The position numbers and the translations under genes are program-made. Under the pieces are notes generated by a model. It made no database searches. It was not told where the DNA came from and worked only from the letters and a program-made list of their open reading frames with translations. From Paenibacillus curdlanolyticus YK9 (GTDB taxonomy: Bacteria > Bacillota > Bacilli > Paenibacillales > Paenibacillaceae), in contig NZ_AEDD01000003.1 of the NCBI RefSeq assembly GCF_000179615.1, positions 1 to 64,000 on the forward strand: a stretch of 64,000 nucleotides of DNA. Direction: 5' to 3'. Positions 46,465-54,538 of this stretch are shown piece after piece (positions within the stretch are counted from its first letter, which is position 1; the number at the start of each line of letters is the position of its first letter).

Positions 46465-48247
46465 GCCGTGCCAGCGAATGGTTCGCGGTTATGACGTATC
46501 GAATATAACAAGAGGATGCGAGCACCTCCACTGCCGGTATCGCTTGATCGGGCAGGTCCAGCTTGGTTGACAACTTAGGCTCTGGCCAACGCTCGCCAGC
46601 CCGAAACCCGATGCGCTCAACCGAAGCGAGCTTGTTGATCAAGGCATGCCGCTGCGGCTCGCCTTCATTGATGGCGACTACTACATGCATCGAAGCCAGA
46701 TCGATATGTACATGGAAGTCATGCCACTGCAATGCCGTATAGCAGCCTATCGGATCAGACGCTTCGCCCTGGCGCAGCTGAATCGCCCCCTCCTCTTCAA
46801 AGCAGATGCTTATCAGGCTGCTCGATTTGCCATCCAAAATTTGAACGGCTAACGGCTGCCCTCCCTTCCATACCGGCATGATCGAGAACTGGATATCCAC
46901 GCTGGTGCTCGCAGGGAAAATCCTCTCCGCTTTCGCCCAATCGGAGGAATTATTATTCTGAATCCGCAGCGCGTAAGCCGAGGAGCTAGGATCCTTCCCA
47001 AGCTCAATCTGCGCGAGATGCGGAATATACAGATTCCAATCATCCAACAGGCTCTGCTGATGGGCATAGGCATCGAATCGATCATGGACAGGAGCAGGGT
47101 TAGCGTATCGAATGGGCACCGGAATGCGAGAAACCCATATATCTTCCTTGTTCATGCTATAGGAGAGCCACAAGCTTCGAAGATACTCGCTTCCCACCTC
47201 AAGTCCTTTCACATAGTTGATGCCAAAAAACTTGTAGTAGCCTGCATATCGCCGAACAGGCACCTCCCCCTGAACAAGCCCGATATTGGCGTAGTTGACG
47301 CCATCGCTGCTCGTCAGAATGGCGAGCGGCCAACGATGCTCATTCATGGGACTCGCGTTGTAGACGACAGCATAGGTTTGATCCGACAGCTTCTGGCCCC
47401 AAATCTTGCTGCCTGCCGTATTTAATGAAGGAATATCCTGCACGTCGCTCCAGGATTCCCCGTTATCCTGACTGATTGCGCTTTTTCCCCATTTCCACAA
47501 GCCGACAATGGACTGGTCGCCGATGCGGTAAGCTGACATCGCCTTATAGCCTTTGACAGGATAATCGCCATCCGGGCGCTGCTCTTCCTCCCACCACTGC
47601 ATTGTGACCAACCGGTCGGCCAAGCAGCTATCGCATGCTTCGACAAAAGCCGCGTCCCTTGATTGGATATAATGCGGAAAAGTCGTATTCGATTCGTCCC
47701 AGCCAGCATGCCGATTATAGCGAATAAAGTAGATTGGCCCCAATGAGCCGTCCTTGCCGATCTCGCGCACGACTCGGCCGATCCCTTGCCCGTTGTTCGG
47801 CATGACCGAAGGCTCAGGACTTATGCCGTAGAAGCCCAGCGTAAGAAATTTGCCATTGGGCGCGAGGTAGAAGCCCATCCGATGATGCATGACGGAATAG
47901 GATTCCCCTGCCGACAGATCCGAATCCTGCTCCCGAGCTTGCATGCAGTACGTCGGGAATGCAATGCGCGGATCGCTCCAATTCCGGCCATTGTCAGACA
48001 TCGTCAGCATGGCCCGGCTCGGCGGCATATTCTCGCCGACCGGATTGGCGATATATTGCAAATAAAATTTGCCGTTCCAGAACGCCATTGTAGGGGCATT
48101 GTGAAAGGTCCAGCCAGGACCGTCCTCGATGTCAGGCACAGCGCGATCCGCGTGGATCACCTCATAATGCTTGGCTCCGATGACCGGGCGCAGGTTGCCG
48201 TGATGGGCATTAATATCGACTTCGCTTTTCACATCCACATGAATCAT
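46454..48247 (-). CDS. Sialidase-fold (beta-propeller) protein
   Basis: A 597-aa protein without a signal peptide. Asp-box-like repeats (TMSDNGRNWSDPR, SQDNGESWSDVQ, SSDGVNYANIG) mark a six-bladed propeller like that of sialidases and related glycoside hydrolases; FHNAPTMAFWNGKFYLQY and LRSLWLSYSMNKEDIWVSRIPVPI fit the exo-sialidase/GH-like uncharacterised families. A C-terminal beta-sandwich (about 410-597) follows. Presence inside a biosynthetic operon is unusual. It may trim or rearrange a glycosylated or cyclic intermediate, or be a tailoring lyase; no reaction can be named. The cytoplasmic location is inferred from the missing signal sequence. Confidence 0.65.
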   Translation of the reverse strand: MIHVDVKSEVDINAHHGNLRPVIGAKHYEVIHADRAVPDIEDGPGWTFHNAPTMAFWNGKFYLQYIANPVGENMPPSRAMLTMSDNGRNWSDPRIAFPTYCMQAREQDSDLSAGESYSVMHHRMGFYLAPNGKFLTLGFYGISPEPSVMPNNGQGIGRVVREIGKDGSLGPIYFIRYNRHAGWDESNTTFPHYIQSRDAAFVEACDSCLADRLVTMQWWEEEQRPDGDYPVKGYKAMSAYRIGDQSIVGLWKWGKSAISQDNGESWSDVQDIPSLNTAGSKIWGQKLSDQTYAVVYNASPMNEHRWPLAILTSSDGVNYANIGLVQGEVPVRRYAGYYKFFGINYVKGLEVGSEYLRSLWLSYSMNKEDIWVSRIPVPIRYANPAPVHDRFDAYAHQQSLLDDWNLYIPHLAQIELGKDPSSSAYALRIQNNNSSDWAKAERIFPASTSVDIQFSIMPVWKGGQPLAVQILDGKSSSLISICFEEEGAIQLRQGEASDPIGCYTALQWHDFHVHIDLASMHVVVAINEGEPQRHALINKLASVERIGFRAGERWPEPKLSTKLDLPDQAIPAVEVLASSCYIRYVITANHSLARHDL

Positions 48248-48269
48248 AGCCTAGCTCTCCCGACTCTTA

Positions 48270-49262
48270 TCAGCATGGTATGCAATCGAGGAAGCCCATT
48301 AAGCATTGCTTCTCGGACTGCGCTATAACGCGGAGGGAATCATCGATTTGCTGCAAAATAACATCCTTATGGTTCGCTTCGTACTTGATCAAATCATTCC
48401 GCAATTTCATCAATTGCTTCTCGAACGCCTGATAGTGCAGCATCGATTCCGATGCAAGCGCAACGCCATGCCCATGATAGCCTTGCAGCCGCTTATGCAT
48501 CAGCTTCTTATGCTCCGCAAGAATATGAAGATAGGCGATATTCGGCACGACCAGCTCGTGTCGTTCGGCCAGATTTCGGATCGATTGCCGAAGGCTTGCA
48601 TACACCTGCAGGCCATATGACCGTTCAAGGCCAGATTCGCCGATATGTTCAGCGCCGGCATTGTCGGAAAGCAGATACCGATTCAGCTGCTCCCGAATAT
48701 CGATCAGATCAAAAGCGGATTGATCGAACGGCTTGGCTTTCAATAAATAAATCGTAGGCGTATCGGAGTGCAGAAATCCGTTTGCGATATCGGAATGAGG
48801 AACCACGGACTTCTCGAACCTGCGGTTTCGATTAAAGCCTAGAATATGAAACTGCCCGTCTTCATCGCCATAAATGAGTGATTCCTGCACGACATGCTTC
48901 TTCCCGGAGAAGGGATTATCCGACACGTAAAATTTGTCTACATATATATAGACGTAACGATGCAGCGCGATCGCTTTGCGAATGTAGCTCGTAACGTCAC
49001 TGCCGTACATCCCCGCCATCGAGATGGCTTCGACTTCGAATGCATCGGTGTAGCATTCCGGATGATCCGCATGGGCAAACCGCAGCTCGGCAATTCCCGT
49101 ACGATCGACCTGCTCCAGCGTATGCGACTGAAGCTGGACGAATCGGCTCATGATCCAGGACTGGGCATGGCGGTCGTTCGCATCGATAAGGCTCAGCGGA
49201 AAAGCGTAATACATTCTTCCATGAATAATAGGTTCAAATATAGGCAAAATGTTCGCGGCCAC
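48270..49262 (-). CDS. Unrecognised 330-aa protein of the biosynthetic operon
   Basis: I do not recognise a family. The protein (330 aa) has no signal peptide or membrane helix. The central stretch HRYVYIYVDKFYVSDNPFSGKKHVVQESLIYGDEDGQFHILGFN has the same layout (aromatic strand, His, small-residue strand, acidic turn) as the His-Asp half of the two BtrH-like paralogs in this operon. The N-terminal Cys motif is absent, so it may be a catalytically different relative. The C-terminal 130 residues are helical and charged. It starts 13 bp after the dapL-like stop and is followed at 22 bp by the sialidase-like gene. Confidence 0.7.
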   Translation of the reverse strand: MAANILPIFEPIIHGRMYYAFPLSLIDANDRHAQSWIMSRFVQLQSHTLEQVDRTGIAELRFAHADHPECYTDAFEVEAISMAGMYGSDVTSYIRKAIALHRYVYIYVDKFYVSDNPFSGKKHVVQESLIYGDEDGQFHILGFNRNRRFEKSVVPHSDIANGFLHSDTPTIYLLKAKPFDQSAFDLIDIREQLNRYLLSDNAGAEHIGESGLERSYGLQVYASLRQSIRNLAERHELVVPNIAYLHILAEHKKLMHKRLQGYHGHGVALASESMLHYQAFEKQLMKLRNDLIKYEANHKDVILQQIDDSLRVIAQSEKQCLMGFLDCIPC

Positions 49263-49274
49263 GAAAACTCCCCT

Positions 49275-50525
49275 CTATTCCCAAATAAATGGAATGCTGC
49301 TTAATCGCTCTTCAATCTCGTGAATGATTCGATCCTCTTCCTCTTCGCTATCCGCGACAAACGTGACGGAAAACCGGACGTTCGCCCCTACCTCATCCCA
49401 TGGCACCGTTGAAATCAATTGCTCCCGAATGAGATATTCCGAGAACTGCTCAGCCGACGTAAATTCTGGTCCGCCCGCTATTCCCTTCGGAATTTCTACA
49501 TATAAGAAGAAAGCTGCTTTCGGCTTCCGGGCGTTAAATCCGACCCGATTGAGCGCTTCGACCAATTTGCCATGCCGCCGCGAATACTTTTGTCCCGTCA
49601 AAACCGTTAATTCCGGATGATTCAGACAGTACACGCCCGCTTTCTGAATCGGAATAAATTGTCCGGAATCGCAGTTGTCCTTCACGTGAGCGAACGCTTT
49701 GACAACAAGCTCGTTGCCTGCCACGAAACCGAGGCGCCAGCCGGTCATATTAAACGATTTGGACAAGGAATGGATCGAAACGCCGATTTCCTTAGCCCCG
49801 GGCACAGACAGGAACGACAAAGGCTGTTCGCCTTCGAACGTTAACGCGGCATAGGCCTCGTCTGAGACGACAATGATCTGATTCGCTTGGCAGAACTCGA
49901 CCACGCTCTCGTAAAATTCCCGGGTCGCCGTCGCGCCGGTCGGATTGTTCGGGTAATTAATGTAGAGCAGCTTAGCCCGCTTCCGTACGTCCTCCGAAAG
50001 AGCCGACAGATCCGGCAAGTAATTGTTCGCTTTCGTTAATGGGAGATGGACAACCTCTCCGCCCAGCCATTGCGTATGGGTAGCCATCACCGGATAGCCG
50101 GGCGTCGTCATTAACAAGATATCGCCGGGATTGATAAACATGAGCGGGATTTGGGACAAAGCGGATTTGGAGCCGATGCAGTGGTTGATTTCGGTAGCAG
50201 CGTTCATCCCGGTAATGCCGAACACCTCTTGCAAATAATGAGCGGCCGCTTCCTTGAATTCGGACATGCCGTTATCGGAATAAAACCGATTGTCCCGCTT
50301 CGCCGCCTCTTCCGCCAGCACTTGAACGACAGCAGGGTCAGCCATCCAGTCCGGCTCGCCAAGCCCCATGTCGATCAGCTCGCGATCCGGAAATTTGGCC
50401 TTCGCCTCGTTTTTCGCGCGCTTAATCTTCTCGAATTTATACACCTTCGTATCCAGCCCGAATGTACTGCCGCCAATTCGATTGGCGAATGCATTTTGAA
50501 TCGTGCTTTGCGTAATCACCGACAT
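49275..50525 (-). CDS. LL-diaminopimelate-aminotransferase-like aminotransferase
   Basis: A 416-aa class I PLP enzyme related to DapL and other subgroup I-gamma aminotransferases. GLGEPDW near the N-terminus, NYPNNPTGA, VVSDEAYAALTF and SIHSLSKSFNMTGWRLGFVAGN with the Schiff-base Lys are all present. DapL itself transaminates tetrahydrodipicolinate, but within this operon it more likely moves an amino group onto or off a pathway intermediate. Another DapL-like gene is at 60679. It is 8 bp from the SagB-adenylation fusion gene; AGGTG precedes the ATG. Confidence 0.87.
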   Translation of the reverse strand: MSVITQSTIQNAFANRIGGSTFGLDTKVYKFEKIKRAKNEAKAKFPDRELIDMGLGEPDWMADPAVVQVLAEEAAKRDNRFYSDNGMSEFKEAAAHYLQEVFGITGMNAATEINHCIGSKSALSQIPLMFINPGDILLMTTPGYPVMATHTQWLGGEVVHLPLTKANNYLPDLSALSEDVRKRAKLLYINYPNNPTGATATREFYESVVEFCQANQIIVVSDEAYAALTFEGEQPLSFLSVPGAKEIGVSIHSLSKSFNMTGWRLGFVAGNELVVKAFAHVKDNCDSGQFIPIQKAGVYCLNHPELTVLTGQKYSRRHGKLVEALNRVGFNARKPKAAFFLYVEIPKGIAGGPEFTSAEQFSEYLIREQLISTVPWDEVGANVRFSVTFVADSEEEEDRIIHEIEERLSSIPFIWE

Positions 50526-50533
50526 ATTAGCAC

Positions 50534-53455
50534 CTATTTTCTATTCGAATTGAGGAAGTCTTCAACGAGCTGCTTCCGTTTGATTTTGCCGACGCCGCTG
50601 CGAGGTATTTCGGAGATCGCAATGATTTTTTGCGGCAGCTTGAACGGCGCGAGATATTGCTGGCAGTAAGCAATAATAAGGTCCAAATCAAAATTCGCAT
50701 CCGTCACGATGTAAGCAACCGGGAACTCGGTCGTCTGACGCTCGTTCATCACCCCGACGACGGCTGCATCGCGGATAAATTCCAGCTTGAGCAGCACGTT
50801 CTCGATCTCGACAGGATCTACCTTCTTGCCCGCGACATTGATAAGATCCGATGTTCGTCCGTTGATATAGAGATAACCGTCTTCCAGATAACCTTGATCC
50901 GACGTCTGGTAATACCCGTCTGGCGTGACTTGGAACTGGGCTTCGCCCTTGAGATAGCCTTTGGACATCGATTGGGATTTGATATGCACGAAGCCCGTGG
51001 CCCCATCCTCAAGCTGCTTGCCCTGCTCGTCGACGATTCGGAAGGAAACGCCTGGTACCGGAATCCCTTGCGATAACGGCTTGCTGCCGTCATTGAAGGT
51101 GCACGGACCGCATTCGACGATACCGTAATAATCGCAAATATCGAGACCGACCTTCGCCGTGAACGCTTCTTTGATCGCATGATGCAAAGGCGCCGACGAG
51201 GATAAGCAGAGCCTTAACCCATGCTGGCTGTTGCAAAACTTCGATTGGTTCAGCAGATCGTAGACGACCGGGAAGGCGACCAAAATGGATATGTTATGGT
51301 TGCTGACGATTTCCCAGATCGATTTTGGCGTAATTTGCTTCTGGATATAAAGGGTAGCGCCCGACAGGAATACAGCTAGGAAGGAGGTATTGAAGGCCAA
51401 TCCATTATGGAATAAAGCCGTGCATAATACGTTGTCCTCCTGCGTAATGCGGGTCGCCTTCGCCCAGTTTAATCCGGCATTCACGATCGCTTCTTCCGTG
51501 AACATCAGGCATTTCGGACGGCCTGTCGTACCGGAGGAAAACCGGCAGGTTGCCACATCGGACAGCTGCTCCAGCAATGGCGAGGTAACGGACAGCTCTT
51601 CGGGCAGCAATTGCTCCACGCATAGCTCGTTGTTCGCGGTTAGGCTAACGATAGCTGGAATGTGATAATAGTCGCATAGCGAGTTCATTTCATCGCGGGT
51701 GAAGGTGTGATCGATGAGCATCGGGAGATACCCTTCGAGCAGCAGCCCGTAATACGTGAATAAATATTCCGCGCAGTTTTTCATGCTGAGCCCTACAGGC
51801 CCCTTCAGCGGCAGCTGCTCTTTCAGCCACGCGCCTCGAGCGGTGATATGCGCCCACATTTCCTTGTAGGTATACGCCTTTTGATCGTATTGAATGGCGA
51901 TCCGATCGCCATTTTCCAGAACGGAGCCGTACAGCTTGGAAATAATCATGCTTTGCGAAATGCCCGTTTCATTCGTGAGCGTATCCACGGCGCCTTCCGC
52001 AGGCGTAGACTGATTCAAATAATATCGGTCCCGCTTCAACGGGTTCGCTTGATCGCTTTCCATGCCTAATGTCCCTGCATAAATGATTTCCATATGCGCG
52101 GGCAGCTCCATGAAGATTCTTGCATCGTCGTCGTAATAGCCGCCGATCGCTGAATAGCTCATCTTATACTCGAGCGACTTGATGTATAAATTTTGGCTTA
52201 GGAGGCCTGACTCGATCAGCTGTTTCTGATAGAGATAGAAGTCCGAATCGGAAATCGCGGAATGATCGATTGCGAAGAAGAACAGGACGGAAGAATCATA
52301 GACGAATTGTTGGTCAATACAGAGCTTGGTCGAGATTTCTCTGAATTCTCCTGCCTTGATCAGGCTTGGAGCTCCATCTATTCGATAAACGCCCGGCTGC
52401 ATATTTTCTACAGCGTGAACGATGGCATACGTTTTGATTTGCAGCTGCTCAGATTGAAGATACTGCGCCAAGCTCATAAAATCAGTATAGGATAACTCGG
52501 AATTAGTATAGCGGGCGCTCGACCTTCTTTGATAAAGGAGGTTAATCGTATCCTTATACCCCCACTGCCCGGGCACTTGATACTGCTGCACCCAATCGTC
52601 GGACGGCTTCTTGATCGACCGGTTCACTTTATCCTGATAATTCAGAATCGCCGTCCAGTCGAACGCGAGAGCCCCTTGATCGTTTTGCCCGGAAGTCGCG
52701 GTTGCCAGCTTCGTATTGGTATCCATCGTCCGCTTCCGGTCTTTCTCCTGCTCTTCGTTATTCGGAATGTTGACGGCGATGACGGCGAACGGCTCCTCGA
52801 AATTATCGATCGACAGCAGCGTTCTCAAGTAGTTCGCCTTGCACACGGTATAAGCGGAGAAGTCTAATCCCAAACTCTGCAGCACCAATTGGAAGTTCGA
52901 TAAGACATGGCCCGTCTCAATCATGCCGAACCGGTAGCCGCGATTGGAATATTTCCAACAGCTGCGCCAGTGGTAGGCTGTAATAATGAAGTAAAAATCA
53001 GCATCCTGATGCTCTTCCAGCAAAGATTCGTTCAACAAATACATCGAATCTTGATTGTTCACCTTATAGAACGAATGATTCGGAATGGAGTAGTAGTAAA
53101 CGCCTTTGTCAACTCCGTCCAAGCGTGAGGAAACGAGGTAGATTTCCATTGGATAACAGCCGCCTGCCGACGGATAGGACAGCAGGATTTCGGATTGATG
53201 CCCATAAAATTTGACCGAGCTCATTCCGAACGAAGGCAGCAATATTTTTTCCAGCAGGTTCGTCCCGTTCGTAAAACAGATGTTTTCCAATTCATCATTA
53301 TAGAGGGATGTCTTTAAGCGGAAGTACGGCGTGTTATAATTCTTGAAGCGCTCAGGCTTCGGACTCTTGCTCGCTCGGCTGCCAATGTACTCATATCCCT
53401 TGTAATTTTGGAAAATTCTAAGAAGGTCATCTACGATCGCTGGAGAGTTGATCAC
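50534..53455 (-). CDS. Tandem SagB/nitroreductase-type dehydrogenase fused to an AMP-forming adenylation domain
   Basis: A 973-aa fusion. Residues about 1-245 and about 290-490 are two SagB/McbC-like flavin oxidoreductase domains; the first has the hallmark PSAGGCYPMEIYLV (95-108) and RFGMIETGHVLSNFQLVLQSLGL, the second begins with the nitroreductase motif QRRSSARYT. Residues about 500-973 are an ANL adenylating domain: SSGTTGRPKCLMF, YGIVECGPCTF, YQTSDQGYLEDGYLYINGRTSDLI and the lysine motif GVGKIKRKQL. The A4 region reads ALFHNGLAF, closer to acyl- or aryl-acid ligases than to alpha-amino-acid A domains with Asp at that site. It probably activates an acid for a free carrier protein, then oxidises it. 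Coupled to the aldolase gene (ATGA). Confidence 0.85.
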   Translation of the reverse strand: MINSPAIVDDLLRIFQNYKGYEYIGSRASKSPKPERFKNYNTPYFRLKTSLYNDELENICFTNGTNLLEKILLPSFGMSSVKFYGHQSEILLSYPSAGGCYPMEIYLVSSRLDGVDKGVYYYSIPNHSFYKVNNQDSMYLLNESLLEEHQDADFYFIITAYHWRSCWKYSNRGYRFGMIETGHVLSNFQLVLQSLGLDFSAYTVCKANYLRTLLSIDNFEEPFAVIAVNIPNNEEQEKDRKRTMDTNTKLATATSGQNDQGALAFDWTAILNYQDKVNRSIKKPSDDWVQQYQVPGQWGYKDTINLLYQRRSSARYTNSELSYTDFMSLAQYLQSEQLQIKTYAIVHAVENMQPGVYRIDGAPSLIKAGEFREISTKLCIDQQFVYDSSVLFFFAIDHSAISDSDFYLYQKQLIESGLLSQNLYIKSLEYKMSYSAIGGYYDDDARIFMELPAHMEIIYAGTLGMESDQANPLKRDRYYLNQSTPAEGAVDTLTNETGISQSMIISKLYGSVLENGDRIAIQYDQKAYTYKEMWAHITARGAWLKEQLPLKGPVGLSMKNCAEYLFTYYGLLLEGYLPMLIDHTFTRDEMNSLCDYYHIPAIVSLTANNELCVEQLLPEELSVTSPLLEQLSDVATCRFSSGTTGRPKCLMFTEEAIVNAGLNWAKATRITQEDNVLCTALFHNGLAFNTSFLAVFLSGATLYIQKQITPKSIWEIVSNHNISILVAFPVVYDLLNQSKFCNSQHGLRLCLSSSAPLHHAIKEAFTAKVGLDICDYYGIVECGPCTFNDGSKPLSQGIPVPGVSFRIVDEQGKQLEDGATGFVHIKSQSMSKGYLKGEAQFQVTPDGYYQTSDQGYLEDGYLYINGRTSDLINVAGKKVDPVEIENVLLKLEFIRDAAVVGVMNERQTTEFPVAYIVTDANFDLDLIIAYCQQYLAPFKLPQKIIAISEIPRSGVGKIKRKQLVEDFLNSNRK

Positions 53456-54183
53456 AGGCCCGTCCTCCTTGATTCATTAAAATGATGATCAACCTTCCTG
53501 CACCAATAAGCCCAATATTCTCGAAGCGCAGTCGTCCCGAAAATAATTTTTTTCTTCATCTTTACTTCATGAGCTTCCGATGAACCATACGGAACGCCTG
53601 TCGATTCCGCTAGCAATTGCAGCTTGCAAGCATTCTCCAATGCGATTGCCCAGCATACCGTCTCCGGTATCGACTTGCCAGCCGCTACGATGCCGTGATT
53701 TTTGAGCAGCATCGTATTGCTTTTCTGAAGCGCCTTCGCCACCTCTTGGGCAATTCCCTTATTCGTCACCGTATTCGTCGTTAATGTAAATCGGGTCGTA
53801 TCGATGATTGGCGTCGCATCATGCGTGACAGCCTTCAGCTCAAGCGCAGTCGCACTGAAGATCATGGCATACGGGGGATGAGAATGAATGATGCAATTCA
53901 CATCCTCCCTTGCCCGATAGGTTTCGGTATGCAATGGCCACTCCGCTGGAATGACCCCTTCGCCCGCAATCCGATTGCCATCCAGATCGATGTTTATGAA
54001 ATCGTCATGGGTCGTTTCTTCCCAGCCCATAAATGCCCGTCTGATCCAGATCGATTGACCGTCCCGGAACGAAATCTGTCCATTATTGATGTCGTTATGG
54101 CCTTCCAAATATAGGATTTTGGAACCGTACACCATCTCATCGATGAAGGCTACCTCACTCTTCTCTTTCACCTCGTTCGCCAT
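53452..54183 (-). CDS. Class II aldolase/adducin family protein
   Basis: A 243-aa member of the class II aldolase/adducin family. Zinc-binding His residues appear in IIHSHPPYA and in LLKNHGIVAAG; the acidic catalytic residue is in HTETYRARED. The N-terminus ILYLEGHNDINNGQISFRDGQS is characteristic of the decarboxylase/aldolase-like subgroup. It may cleave or form a C-C bond, or decarboxylate, on a pathway intermediate. Its stop overlaps the ATG of the SagB fusion gene and its own ATG is 9 bp after the carrier-protein stop. Confidence 0.88.
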   Translation of the reverse strand: MANEVKEKSEVAFIDEMVYGSKILYLEGHNDINNGQISFRDGQSIWIRRAFMGWEETTHDDFINIDLDGNRIAGEGVIPAEWPLHTETYRAREDVNCIIHSHPPYAMIFSATALELKAVTHDATPIIDTTRFTLTTNTVTNKGIAQEVAKALQKSNTMLLKNHGIVAAGKSIPETVCWAIALENACKLQLLAESTGVPYGSSEAHEVKMKKKIIFGTTALREYWAYWCRKVDHHFNESRRTGL

Positions 54184-54192
54184 TGGCCACCT

Positions 54193-54456
54193 CTATATCG
54201 ACAAAGTCATATTTTGATTTCCGCTCTCCACATAGTGCTGCAGCGCAGATAATTGATCGAACACTTCCGAGCTGACCTCTTCCACATCGATGTTCAAATC
54301 AAAATTTTCTTCTATTAATACGACGAGACGAATCTTTACTAGAGAATCAAGACCCAGCTGCTTGATGGAATCGCCTACACGCTCCAAGTCCTCCATCGTC
54401 ACGTTGTGATCAGAAGCTTCAATAATAAGCTCCTTCAGAAGGCTGCGGGTATCCAT
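54193..54456 (-). CDS. Free-standing acyl/peptidyl carrier protein 1
   Basis: An 87-aa carrier protein. The phosphopantetheine site is Ser38 in QLGLDSLVKIRLVVLIEENFDLNI, with the standard DSL motif and four-helix pattern. It lies between the halogenase and the aldolase and adenylation genes, so it is the likely carrier of the substrate loaded by the adenylation domain. GGAGGG precedes the ATG. Confidence 0.92.
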   Translation of the reverse strand: MDTRSLLKELIIEASDHNVTMEDLERVGDSIKQLGLDSLVKIRLVVLIEENFDLNIDVEEVSSEVFDQLSALQHYVESGNQNMTLSI

Positions 54457-54538
54457 AATATCCCTCCAATCTGTTCGATACTCCCTATAATCTTCGCGAG
54501 CCCTCCCCCCAAGGAAGGACCCGCGAAGTGTTTCTTCA

